From Stutzerimonas stutzeri (GTDB lineage: Bacteria > Pseudomonadota > Gammaproteobacteria > Pseudomonadales > Pseudomonadaceae), in the NCBI RefSeq assembly GCF_024448955.1, contig NZ_JAMOIH010000014.1, positions 1 to 64,000 on the forward strand: a stretch of DNA of 64,000 nucleotides, written 5' to 3'. Of the stretch, positions 40,107 to 48,367 are shown one piece after another. The notes below the pieces were generated by a model that saw only the letters and a program-made list of their open reading frames with translations, made no database searches and was not told the origin of the DNA. Each line of letters begins with the position of its first letter. The stretch's first letter is position 1. The position numbers and the translations under genes were made by a program.

Positions 40107-41051
40107 ATGGCAGCAATGAAGCTTGCCGAATGGCGGGCCGAGATGCGGCACCTCAAACAGGCGCGCCTTCTGGAGCATGTCGACGAACCCTGCCTGCGGC
40201 TGATGCAGGAGGCTTTCGAGCCGTGCACGCTGGCCGCCGGAGACGTTCTGCTCACGCCGCTGGAGCACAATCAATATCTTTACCTGGTTCTCAGTGGCGA
40301 ACTCGCCGTCCACCTCGACTCGCTCGATAGCCCACCCGTACGCGCCATCGGACCGGGCGATTGCGCTGGCGAAATCAGCTTCATGGACAATCTGCCGCCA
40401 TCGGCTTACGTCGTTGCGCTCGAGTCTTCGGAACTGCTGCGGCTTCATCGCCGCTCGATGCCGCTGCTGACGCGGTCGCCCCGGCTGATGCAGAACCTCG
40501 CCGAACTGCTTTGCCAGCGTGTTCGCCTGAGCGATCGTTTGATCATCAACAGTGAGCAGAATGCCAACGTCGACACCCTGACCGGTTCTTTCAACCGCCG
40601 CTGGCTGGAACACATCTATAACCGCGAGAGCACCCGCTGCGCCTTCAACGGCCAACCGCTGTCGCTCCTGATGCTCGACGTCGACCGGTTCAAGGATTAC
40701 AACGACCGACACGGACATCTGGCTGGCGACCATGCGCTTTGCCTGGTGGTCGACACGCTTGGGAAGTTGCTCCGTCCGAGCGACAGCCTGGTGCGCTACG
40801 GCGGCGAGGAGTTCGTGATCCTGCTTCCCGACATGGGACTGGACGATGCACGCAATGTTGGCGAACGCCTGCGCCAGAGCCTCGATGAAATCACCTCGTT
40901 CCGCTCGCCGATCGGCACGCTGCCGGGCGTCACGATTTCTATCGGCGTTGCGCCGATGCAATCCAATGACGATTTGAAAAGGCTGATCCAGATCGCCGAC
41001 CAGGCGCTTTATCAGGCCAAGGCGCAGGGACGAAACTGCGTCTGCGGCTGA
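40107..41051 (+). CDS. Diguanylate cyclase with N-terminal cyclic-nucleotide-binding domain
   Basis: A 314-aa soluble protein: a cNMP_binding domain (about 20-140, with G-D-C-A-G-E-I-S-F near 84-92) followed by a GGDEF domain (about 155-310) with intact GGEEF at 232-236 and RxxD at 223-226, exactly five residues upstream, the usual inhibitory I-site. It should make c-di-GMP and may be regulated by a ligand bound to the N-domain, but the domain lacks a verified phosphate-binding R, so cAMP control is inference. No membrane segment. It lies between the esterase and rhlB; either ATG at 40107 or 40116 may serve. Confidence 0.85.
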   Translation: MAAMKLAEWRAEMRHLKQARLLEHVDEPCLRLMQEAFEPCTLAAGDVLLTPLEHNQYLYLVLSGELAVHLDSLDSPPVRAIGPGDCAGEISFMDNLPPSAYVVALESSELLRLHRRSMPLLTRSPRLMQNLAELLCQRVRLSDRLIINSEQNANVDTLTGSFNRRWLEHIYNRESTRCAFNGQPLSLLMLDVDRFKDYNDRHGHLAGDHALCLVVDTLGKLLRPSDSLVRYGGEEFVILLPDMGLDDARNVGERLRQSLDEITSFRSPIGTLPGVTISIGVAPMQSNDDLKRLIQIADQALYQAKAQGRNCVCG

Positions 41052-41149
41052 CGAGCGGGCAACCGCGATGGCGGCTCAGAGCAAGTCTTCGCCGTATCTG
41101 CTTCTTGCATTACACTGGCGGGCGAACCTTATAGACAGAGACGGAAACC

Positions 41150-42565
41150 GTGCTCAAAGCACTCAAGAAAATTTTTGGCAAAGGTCCGGCAGAGCTCCCA
41201 GCCGCCCAGCCTGCCAGCGATACCTCGACACCTATCGACACTCCTCGCCCTGCGCGCCCCGAAACAACCGAGCAGTTGGTCGACGCAGCAGCAGCGCCCA
41301 AGCCTCGCCGAGAGCGCTCACGCAAACCCGCCGCACCGCCGCCCGCCCCTGCCTGGAAACTGGAAGATTTCCAGGTCGAACCGGCCGAAGGCAAGACACG
41401 TTTCCATGACTTCAAACTCGCCCCCGAGTTGATGCACGCTATTCACGACCTGGGCTTTCCGTATTGCACGCCGATCCAGGCTCAGGTTCTGGGGTTCACG
41501 CTCAAAGGTCGCGATGCGATCGGCCGCGCCCAGACCGGCACCGGCAAAACTGCGGCCTTCCTGATTTCCACCATCACCCAGCTGTTGCAGACGCCGCCGC
41601 CCAGCGACCGCTACATGGGTGAGCCGCGGGCGCTGATCATTGCGCCGACTCGCGAACTGGTGGTGCAGATTGCCAACGACGCACTGAACCTGACCAAGTA
41701 CACCGGCTTGAACGTGATGAGCTTTGTCGGCGGCATGGACTTCGACAAGCAACTCAAGGCGCTGGAGTCCCGCTATTGCGACATTCTTGTGGCTACGCCG
41801 GGACGTCTGCTGGACTTCAACCAGCGAGGCGAAGTGCATCTGGACATGGTCGAAGTGCTGGTACTCGACGAAGCCGACCGCATGCTCGACATGGGCTTCA
41901 TCCCCCAGGTTCGCCAGATCATTCGCCAGACGCCGCCCAAGAGCGAGCGTCAGACACTACTGTTTTCCGCCACCTTCACCGACGACGTGATGAACCTCGC
42001 CAAGCAATGGACTACCGATCCGGCGATCGTTGAGATCGAAGCGGTTAACGTTGCGAGTGATACGGTCGAGCAACACGTCTACGCCGTAGCGGGCAGCGAC
42101 AAGTACAAGCTGCTCTACAACCTGATCACACAGAATGACTGGACTCGTGTGATGGTGTTCGCCAATCGCAAGGACGAGGTTCGCCGTATCGAGGAACGCC
42201 TCACCCGCGACGGTATCAGCGCCGTGCAGATGTCCGGCGACGTGCCCCAGCACAAGCGAATCCGCGCGCTCGAAGGTTTCCGCGAGGGCAAGATTCGCGT
42301 CATGGTGGCAACTGACGTGGCCGGACGCGGCATCCATGTCGACGGAATCAGCCACGTGATCAACTTCACTCTGCCGGAAGTGCCAGACGACTACGTGCAC
42401 CGCATCGGCCGCACCGGTCGAGCCGGCGCCAGCGGCACCTCGATCAGCTTTGCCGGCGAGGATGACGCGTTCGCCCTGCCGGCTATCGAAGCATTGCTGG
42501 GCCGCAGCATCAGCTGTGAAATGCCACCCGCAGAGCTCCTGGCGCCCGTTCCGCCCAAGCGCTGA
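41150..42565 (+). CDS. rhlB: ATP-dependent RNA helicase RhlB (DEAD-box)
   Basis: A 471-aa DEAD-box helicase associated with the RNA degradosome. After a low-complexity Pro/Ala/Arg-rich N tail (1-75), the motifs are in order: Q motif (P-I-Q-A-Q), [20 protein letters not shown], and H-R-I-G-R-T-G-R. The start is GTG (L-K-A-L-K-K-I-F follows) with good spacing to upstream A-rich sequence. A strong terminator follows the stop. Confidence 0.94.
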   Translation: MLKALKKIFGKGPAELPAAQPASDTSTPIDTPRPARPETTEQLVDAAAAPKPRRERSRKPAAPPPAPAWKLEDFQVEPAEGKTRFHDFKLAPELMHAIHDLGFPYCTPIQAQVLGFTLKGRDAIGRAQTGTGKTAAFLISTITQLLQTPPPSDRYMGEPRALIIAPTRELVVQIANDALNLTKYTGLNVMSFVGGMDFDKQLKALESRYCDILVATPGRLLDFNQRGEVHLDMVEVLVLDEADRMLDMGFIPQVRQIIRQTPPKSERQTLLFSATFTDDVMNLAKQWTTDPAIVEIEAVNVASDTVEQHVYAVAGSDKYKLLYNLITQNDWTRVMVFANRKDEVRRIEERLTRDGISAVQMSGDVPQHKRIRALEGFREGKIRVMVATDVAGRGIHVDGISHVINFTLPEVPDDYVHRIGRTGRAGASGTSISFAGEDDAFALPAIEALLGRSISCEMPPAELLAPVPPKR

Positions 42566-42581
42566 ATACTCCTAGAAAAAC

Positions 42582-42616
42582 AAAAAAGGCGAAGCCGCTG
42601 CGGCTTCGCCTTTTTT
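42582..42616. terminator. Intrinsic terminator after rhlB
   Basis: Perfect 11-bp stem AAGGCGAAGCC / GGCTTCGCCTT with 5-base loop and runs of A and T on both sides. Confidence 0.94.
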
Positions 42617-42719
42617 ATGCCTGTATTGCCCTGTCACTGCAGTCGAACTGACGCAAATCACCCAGCAAGTCCGATAAGCACCTACAGTGAAGGAAACCAT
42701 TCACAGCAGGAGCCAAGAC

Positions 42720-42884
42720 ATGGTCGACATCGACATCATGCTGATGCTAATCATCGCGAGCTTCATCCTGATGGGCGCCGGGTTCAACTTTCGCGAGCGG
42801 GGATGGGGTGTCGCGCTACTCGGGCTGGGCATCCTGTCGATGCTTTCTACCTTGTTCTACAAACTGCAGATCACCTTCGGCTGA
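42720..42884 (+). CDS. Small single-span membrane protein, hypothetical
   Basis: A 54-aa protein beginning M-V-D-I-D-I-M-L-M-L with two hydrophobic stretches (about 5-22 and 31-47) separated by F-R-E-R-G-W-G, so probably a two-helix inner-membrane peptide. GGAG is about 8 bases before the ATG. It is too short for most annotation; I recall a similar peptide after rhlB in Pseudomonas. It ends 2 bases before the convergent moaE gene. Confidence 0.6.
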   Translation: MVDIDIMLMLIIASFILMGAGFNFRERGWGVALLGLGILSMLSTLFYKLQITFG

Positions 42885-42886
42885 CG

Positions 42887-43339
42887 TTACTGCCTCCACC
42901 GCTCGGCGGCGGCTTGGTCGCTACAGCGCCCTTCGACCCAGCGCGGGCCGGACGGGGTGTCTTCCTTCTTCCAGAACGGCGCTCGAGTCTTCAGGTAATC
43001 CATGACGAAGCGGCAACCATCGAATGCCGCTTCGCGGTGTGCACTGGTTGCGCCGACGAAGACGATCGGCTCACCTGGCTCGAGTCGTCCGACCCGGTGC
43101 AGGATCTCCAGCTTGAGCAAGGGCCATCGCGCAGTCGCCTCCTCGACGATCTTCTGCAACGCCTTTTCCGTCATTCCCGGCGCGTGCTCGAGAAACATAC
43201 CGGCGACATCATGCCCATCGTTGAAATCGCGAACATAGCCGACGAAGCTGGTTACTGCGCCGATGCCTAGGTTCGCGGCGTGTAGCGCATTGAGCTCGGC
43301 GCCCGGATCGAACGGGTCATGCTGGACACGCACGCTCAT
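42887..43339 (-). CDS. moaE: Molybdopterin synthase catalytic subunit MoaE
   Basis: Large subunit (150 aa) of molybdopterin synthase, inserting the dithiolene sulfurs into precursor Z. M-F-L-E-H-A-P-G-M-T-E-K and H-R-V-G-x-L-x-x-G-E are characteristic, and the catalytic Lys (F-V-M-D-Y-L-K-T-R-A-P-F-W-K-K) is present. Encoded 1 base after moaD. Confidence 0.96.
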   Translation of the reverse strand: MSVRVQHDPFDPGAELNALHAANLGIGAVTSFVGYVRDFNDGHDVAGMFLEHAPGMTEKALQKIVEEATARWPLLKLEILHRVGRLEPGEPIVFVGATSAHREAAFDGCRFVMDYLKTRAPFWKKEDTPSGPRWVEGRCSDQAAAERWRQ

Positions 43340-43340
43340 A

Positions 43341-43589
43341 TCAACCTCCGGTCACGGTGGGAAAGAATGCCACTTCGTCGCCGTCGGCCAGCGGCTCGTC
43401 GAGTCCGCACAGCTCCTGATTGCGCGCGCACATCAGCCCCCCCTCGCTCAGTACCGACCATTCCTCGCCGCGTGCCAGCAGCTGCTGCCTGAGATCGTCC
43501 ACGTGCCGAAGCGATGCGTTCCATTCCAGTTGCTCGGCATCGAGCCCAAGGGTTTCGCGATAGCGAGCGAAATATTGCACTTGAATCAT
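43341..43589 (-). CDS. moaD: Molybdopterin synthase sulfur carrier subunit MoaD
   Basis: Ubiquitin-like protein (82 aa) whose C-terminal Gly-Gly (F-F-P-T-V-T-G-G) is thiocarboxylated and delivers sulfur to MoaE. The start M-I-Q-V-Q-Y-F overlaps the moaC stop (ATGA). Confidence 0.93.
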   Translation of the reverse strand: MIQVQYFARYRETLGLDAEQLEWNASLRHVDDLRQQLLARGEEWSVLSEGGLMCARNQELCGLDEPLADGDEVAFFPTVTGG

Positions 43590-44056
43590 GTCGCCACCTG
43601 CCAATGTCCGCTTTTCCCGCCCAGCTTTTCCAGCAGCCGCACGCCTTCCACGACCATGCCCTTATCGACGGCTTTGCACATGTCGTAAATGGTCAAGGCG
43701 GCAATGCTTGCCGCGGTCAGCGCTTCCATTTCCACACCGGTCTGGCCGGCCAGCTTGCAACGCGCCTGAATGCGCACGCAGTCGTCCCCTTCGGGCTGCA
43801 AATCGACCTTGATGCTGGTCAGCAGCAAGGGATGGCAGAGTGGGATCAGTTCATGGGTCTTCTTTGCCGCCTGGATGCCGGCGATACGGGCGACCGCGAA
43901 TACGTCGCCCTTTGGGTGCCCGCCCTGCTGAATCATCTGCAGGGTTTCGGGAAGCATGCGGACCTTTGCCTCCGCCACCGCCTCACGCGCCGTAACGGCC
44001 TTGGCGGTAACGTCGACCATGTTGGCCCGCCCCTGGGAATCGAGATGGGTGAGCAT
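43586..44056 (-). CDS. moaC: Cyclic pyranopterin monophosphate synthase MoaC
   Basis: Second enzyme of molybdenum cofactor synthesis (156 aa), completing cPMP formation after MoaA. The conserved active-site segments [13 protein letters not shown] and V-E-M-E-A-L-T-A are intact. Order moaC-moaD-moaE, with overlapping starts; moaA and moaB are not in this window. Confidence 0.96.
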   Translation of the reverse strand: MLTHLDSQGRANMVDVTAKAVTAREAVAEAKVRMLPETLQMIQQGGHPKGDVFAVARIAGIQAAKKTHELIPLCHPLLLTSIKVDLQPEGDDCVRIQARCKLAGQTGVEMEALTAASIAALTIYDMCKAVDKGMVVEGVRLLEKLGGKSGHWQVAT

Positions 44057-44177
44057 TGCTGACCTTCTTTTTATTGGGACAGGCCGCAGTCTAACCGATG
44101 AAAGCTGGAGGCTGGACGAAATGAAGAAGCCACCATCGCCAGCTTTCCAGCGCTGTTATCGAGCCTTCCGGCTTTCG

Positions 44178-45566
44178 TTACATATGCGCCTCGGCGTACT
44201 CGGCGAGCACCGAGCGAGGAACGCCCTGCAATGTGATATGCATACCGTGCGGGAAATCTTTGAAGCGCTCCGTGAGATAGGTCAGTCCCGAACTGGTAGC
44301 AGACAGATAGGGCGTGTCGATCTGCGCCAGGTTCCCCAGACACACCACCTTCGACCCGCTGCCTGCCCGCGTGATGATGGTCTTCATCTGGTGCGGCGTG
44401 AGGTTCTGGCACTCGTCGATGAGGATCAGGCTCTGCTGGAAGCTGCGCCCGCGGATGTAATTGAGCGATTTGAACTGCAGCGGCACCTTTTGCAGGATGT
44501 AGTCGACACTGCCGTGGGTGTTCTCGTCATCCATGTGCAGTGCTTCGAGGTTATCGGTGATCGCGCCGAGCCAGGGCTCCATCTTTTCCGCTTCTGTGCC
44601 CGGCAGGAAGCCGATGTCCTCATCCAGGCCCTGTACGCTGCGCGTCGCGATGATCCGGCGGTAACGCTTGTTCGCCACGGTCTGCTCGATGGCGGCGGCC
44701 AACGCCAGGATGGTCTTGCCGGAGCCCGCTGCACCCGACAGATTGACCAGATGAATGTCCGGATCGAGCAAGGCGAACAACGCCAGTGCCTGGTGGATAT
44801 CGCGCGGACGAAGCCCCCAGGCCTCCTGATGCAGCAACGGCTCCTGATGCATGTCGAGCAAGAGCAGCTCGTCCGCCTTGATGCCCTTGATCCAACCGAC
44901 GAAGCCCTGCTCGTCGAGGATGAACTCGTTGATGTGCACGGCCGGCAGATTGTCGATTAGCTGTACACGGTGCCAGGTTCGCCCATGTCCCTGATGGGTC
45001 TCGACCTTGCTGACGCGATCCCAGAACGATCCGCTCAGGCTGTGATAACCGCGCGACAGCTGGCCCACGTCGTCCACCAGCTTGTCGGTATGGTAATCCT
45101 CCGAGGCCACACCACATGCCCGCGCCTTCAACCGCATGTTGATGTCATTGGTGACCAGCACCACCGGAACGCCCGTGCGACGCCGCTGCAGGTCCACGAC
45201 CTGGTTGATGATCTTGTTGTCGTTGAGGTCTTCCGGTAGCGCGCTGGAGTCGGCACCCTTGCTCATGAGAATCGACAGGCTGCCGCAGGGCCCGCTCTTC
45301 TCGCGCTGGATCGGTACGCCGAGTTCGACCTCCTCGGGCGTCGCGTCGCCAAGCACCTTGTCGATCAGACGGATCGCCTGGCGGCATTCAGCCGCCACGG
45401 TGTGCTTGCCGGTCTTGAGCTTGTCCAGCTCTTCCAGAACCGTCATCGGAATGGCGACCTGGTGTTCCTGGAAATTCAATATCGCGTTGGGGTCGTGAAT
45501 CAGAACGTTGGTATCGAGAACGTAAAGGGTGGGCTGAGTAGCGCGGGGTCTGCCGTAGTCATCCAT
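44178..45566 (-). CDS. PIN-domain/PhoH-family ATPase (PA3919 type)
   Basis: A 462-aa fusion of an N-terminal PIN nuclease domain (Y-V-L-D-T-N-V-L-I-H-D, 14-24, with acidic active-site residues) and a C-terminal PhoH-like P-loop ATPase (G-A-A-G-S-G-K-T-I-L-A, and D-E-C-Q-N-L-T as Walker B). PIN-PhoH proteins unwind and cleave RNA in other bacteria; its target here is unknown. It follows moaC after 121 bases. A hairpin (45596-45614) lies 30 bases upstream in its probable leader. Confidence 0.88.
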   Translation of the reverse strand: MDDYGRPRATQPTLYVLDTNVLIHDPNAILNFQEHQVAIPMTVLEELDKLKTGKHTVAAECRQAIRLIDKVLGDATPEEVELGVPIQREKSGPCGSLSILMSKGADSSALPEDLNDNKIINQVVDLQRRRTGVPVVLVTNDINMRLKARACGVASEDYHTDKLVDDVGQLSRGYHSLSGSFWDRVSKVETHQGHGRTWHRVQLIDNLPAVHINEFILDEQGFVGWIKGIKADELLLLDMHQEPLLHQEAWGLRPRDIHQALALFALLDPDIHLVNLSGAAGSGKTILALAAAIEQTVANKRYRRIIATRSVQGLDEDIGFLPGTEAEKMEPWLGAITDNLEALHMDDENTHGSVDYILQKVPLQFKSLNYIRGRSFQQSLILIDECQNLTPHQMKTIITRAGSGSKVVCLGNLAQIDTPYLSATSSGLTYLTERFKDFPHGMHITLQGVPRSVLAEYAEAHM

Positions 45567-45595
45567 ACACGATCACCTTTTCGGAGCCGGACGAC

Positions 45596-45614
45596 GGAGA
45601 GCCGAATGCTCTCC
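45596..45614 (-). promoter_or_regulatory. Hairpin in the leader of the PIN-PhoH gene
   Basis: Perfect 7-bp palindrome GGAGAGC / GCTCTCC with a CGAAT loop, 30 bases upstream of the start. It could be a 5' UTR stem or an operator. It is in the 261-base gap between the PhoH gene and the end of the CDF gene. Confidence 0.35.
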
Positions 45615-45827
45615 GCCGCAGAAAAACCACCGTGCGCAAGGTGAGCGGACTTGGGGGGCAGGGGCTTGGGGCCACCCAGAGGCCGCCACCTGTGAGTGCA
45701 GGTTTCGGCGGTCTTGATGTCGTAATACCGCAAAATTGATGACAGGAAAAAGTCTTTTTCCATTCGCCGACGTTTTTTTATCGAAACGACGAATTACGCT
45801 TGGCGGGCTTCCAGACGCTGACTAGGC

Positions 45828-46775
45828 TCAATAATCAACCTGGACACTTTTGCCGCACCGGTTCACCTCCGCCGTCACGTGAACCAACTCCGAGAAGCCC
45901 GCCAGCTCGGCTTTGTAGCGATCAGCCGAATACGCCTGATGGGTGACGAGCGTGACAACGCAACTGTATTGCGCACGGCCTACTCGCCACAGGTGCAGGT
46001 CGGTCACCTCGGTATCGGGCACCGCCTCCAAACGCTTCTGCACGCGCTGCACCAGTGGATCATCCATCTCCCGATCCAGTAGCGCCTTGCCGGTGTCTCG
46101 CAACAGCCCTTTGGCCCAGACCAGAATGACCACCGCCCCGATGATGCCCATCAGCGGGTCCAGCCAGTTCCAGCCGAAATACTTGCCTCCCAACAGAGCG
46201 GTGATCGCAGCGACTGACGTCAGCCCGTCGGTCAACACGTGAACGAAGGCCGCGTGGCGATTGAGATCCCGCCCTGGCGCCGCCTCATGGCCGTGGCCGT
46301 GGCCGTGGCCGTGGTGATCATGCTGCTCGCGCAACAACCAGGCCGACAGCAGGTTCACGGCCAGCCCGATGAACGCCACCCACAGCGCCTCGTCGAACCC
46401 GATCTGCGCTGGCGACCAGAAGCGCGACAGCGACTCGACGATCATCATCAGCGCCACCACGACCAGCAGCACCGCACTCGCGAATCCCGCAAGAACCTCG
46501 ATTTTCCAGGTCCCGAACGCGAAGCGCCGATCATTGGCGTAGCGGCGCGCCAGCAGGTAAGCGATCGCCGCCATACCGATGGCCACCATGTGGGACGCCA
46601 TATGCCAGCCATCGGCGAGCAGCGCCATGGAATTGAACAGGTAGCCAGCGGCGATCTCCGCCGCCATGGTCAACCCGGTCAGCACCACGACCGCCCAGGT
46701 CTGTCGCTCGGCCCCTTGTTCGAGCGGACGATAGTCATGGGACGGCTTCCAATGTGAATGATTGCAGTGGGTCAT
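45828..46775 (-). CDS. dmeF: Cation diffusion facilitator, Co/Ni efflux type (DmeF-like)
   Basis: A 315-aa CDF exporter with about six membrane helices. Metal ligands A-D-G-W-H-M-A-S-H-M (helix 2) and H-V-L-T-D-G (helix 5) match the DmeF pattern more than ZitB/CzcD. A cytoplasmic loop H-D-H-H-G-H-G-H-G-H is encoded by four tandem six-base repeats. The start M-T-H-C-N-H-S-H has AGGAG upstream; 32 codons of the longest frame before it are unrelated. Expected substrates are Co2+ or Ni2+ (inferred from motif). It is divergent from yaaA. Confidence 0.87.
   Translation of the reverse strand: MTHCNHSHWKPSHDYRPLEQGAERQTWAVVVLTGLTMAAEIAAGYLFNSMALLADGWHMASHMVAIGMAAIAYLLARRYANDRRFAFGTWKIEVLAGFASAVLLVVVALMMIVESLSRFWSPAQIGFDEALWVAFIGLAVNLLSAWLLREQHDHHGHGHGHGHEAAPGRDLNRHAAFVHVLTDGLTSVAAITALLGGKYFGWNWLDPLMGIIGAVVILVWAKGLLRDTGKALLDREMDDPLVQRVQKRLEAVPDTEVTDLHLWRVGRAQYSCVVTLVTHQAYSADRYKAELAGFSELVHVTAEVNRCGKSVQVDY
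46291..46314. repeat. Hexanucleotide microsatellite in the CDF His-rich loop
   Basis: Four perfect CCGTGG units on the plus strand (coding on minus for His-Gly), with further degenerate copies on either side. Slippage would change the number of His-Gly pairs in frame. Confidence 0.85.
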
Positions 46776-46914
46776 AAAGCGCTCCTGAATCCGGCATGCC
46801 GAGCTTGTCTCTTCCCTCCACGGCAAGGTCAAGCTTTTGGTTAATCGAGCCCATAGGTGGAGCCGCAGCATCGATAAAGCCTAGAATCAGCGCCCTTCGA
46901 AGGAGGATCAATGC

Positions 46915-47691
46915 ATGCTGATGGTGATATCGCCGGCCAAGACCCTGGATTACGACTCCCCGCCAACGACCAAACGCTTCACTCAACCCGAGCATCTCGA
47001 CCACGCCCAGCAGTTGATCGAACGGTTGCGCGAACTGTCGCCGCAACACGTCGGCGAACTGATGCACCTCTCGGACAAGCTCGCCGCCCTGAACGTTGCC
47101 CGCTACGGCAGTTGGACACCCGAGTTCACGCCGGCCAACGCCAAGCAAGCGCTTCTCGCGTTCAAGGGCGATGTCTACACAGGGCTGAATGCAAGCGACT
47201 TTTCCGAAGCGGATTTCGATTTCGCCCAGAAGCGCCTGCGCATGCTGTCTGGGCTTTACGGAGTCCTGCGTCCACTCGATTTGATGCAACCCTACCGACT
47301 GGAGATGGGCACCAAACTGGTCAACAGCCGAGGCAAGGACCTGTATGCCTTCTGGGGCGAACGCATCAGCAACTGGCTAAACGACGCATTGGCGGCGCAA
47401 GGCGATGACGTCCTGCTCAACCTGGCTTCGAATGAGTATTTCGGCGCGGTCAAACGCAAGGCCTTGAATGCCCGCGTCATCGACGTCGACTTCAAGGACA
47501 TGAAGAACGGCCAGTACAAGATCATCAGTTTCTACGCCAAGAAAGCGCGCGGCTTGATGAGTCGCTATGTGATCAAAGAGCGCATTGAGCAGCCCGAGCA
47601 ACTGAAGGATTTCGCTTACGATGGCTATCGTTACAGTCCGTCTGACTCATCCAGCGACCATTTGGTGTTTTTGCGCGACGTTCAGTCCTGA
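46915..47691 (+). CDS. yaaA: Peroxide stress protein YaaA
   Basis: A 258-aa DUF328/UPF0246 protein; E. coli YaaA is induced by OxyR and limits iron-driven DNA damage under H2O2. The N-terminal [10 protein letters not shown] and the central [11 protein letters not shown] and D-L-Y-A-F-W-G-E are diagnostic. GGAGG lies 8 bases before the ATG at 46915; an out-of-frame ATG four bases earlier is not used. Confidence 0.94.
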   Translation: MLMVISPAKTLDYDSPPTTKRFTQPEHLDHAQQLIERLRELSPQHVGELMHLSDKLAALNVARYGSWTPEFTPANAKQALLAFKGDVYTGLNASDFSEADFDFAQKRLRMLSGLYGVLRPLDLMQPYRLEMGTKLVNSRGKDLYAFWGERISNWLNDALAAQGDDVLLNLASNEYFGAVKRKALNARVIDVDFKDMKNGQYKIISFYAKKARGLMSRYVIKERIEQPEQLKDFAYDGYRYSPSDSSSDHLVFLRDVQS

Positions 47692-47702
47692 GCCCGCCTT
47701 CC

Positions 47703-47731
47703 CCTCGCGGCGGATGAAAGCCGCGAGGTTC
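47703..47731 (+). terminator. Terminator after yaaA
   Basis: CCTCGCGGC (47703-47711) / GCCGCGAGG (47720-47728), 8-base loop, then TTCTT. Confidence 0.7.
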
Positions 47732-48367
47732 TTCCGCTCCCTCCCGCCCTGCCATTCATCGCTGATTCCATGCTCCCTGCGTCCATAGCCGTCTAGCTCG
47801 CGGCCTGGGGAGCTTTATTCGTCAATTCTAAAAAACTCCCCGATCAGCGGCAGCTACTCAGGGAACTATCCGAAGGCACCGGCAATCATAAGCGCGTACC
47901 GGCATTTCCAGATGGAAAGGGACGTCGCACATGAACGTGCAGTGGATTTCAAAACAGAGCTCAACGGATCAGCCAGAGTGGCCCTCTACGGTCGTTGCAT
48001 ATGATCCGCTGAGATCAGACCGAAGCAAGACAGGGACTCACCGCCATTTGCCTCACGCGCCACAATCAGTGGGGCGGAGCGCAGCCGAAAACAGTGCACA
48101 TCTGCCCGTATCGGATTGGAGGGCTTGCGGCCACCCATTTCGGAGCGGTGATCAGCGCCGCAGCACCAAGAGCGTCTGCGGTCCAGACAACACCACATAT
48201 TCCATGCTCGGACCACGCGGTGGCTCCGAAGGCAATTTCATTGCTGGAAAAAAGAGCCTGGCGGCGAGCCGCAGCTGAAGGCCAACCAGAAGCGTAGGAC
48301 GCGCACGAATCCGTGCAGCCAAATGGACAAGAAGAACTCCCCTTCTCAACGATTCAGGAGAAACAAC
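47732..48367. other. 636-base non-coding region upstream of the AlgA-type gene
   Basis: No frame here is convincing. The longest (47931-48278, 115 codons) has mixed codon use, no family resemblance and no good ribosome-binding site, and equally long frames exist on the other strand. The region contains an open GGGGAG/CTCCCC dyad (47808-47842) and is somewhat poorer in GC than its neighbours. It may be a long leader/control region of the sugar-nucleotide gene or a decayed gene. Confidence 0.4.

Noticed and set aside
47931-48278. 115-codon frame upstream of algA
   Set aside because: No ribosome-binding site, no domain, mixed codon use; competing frames in the other direction are equally long.
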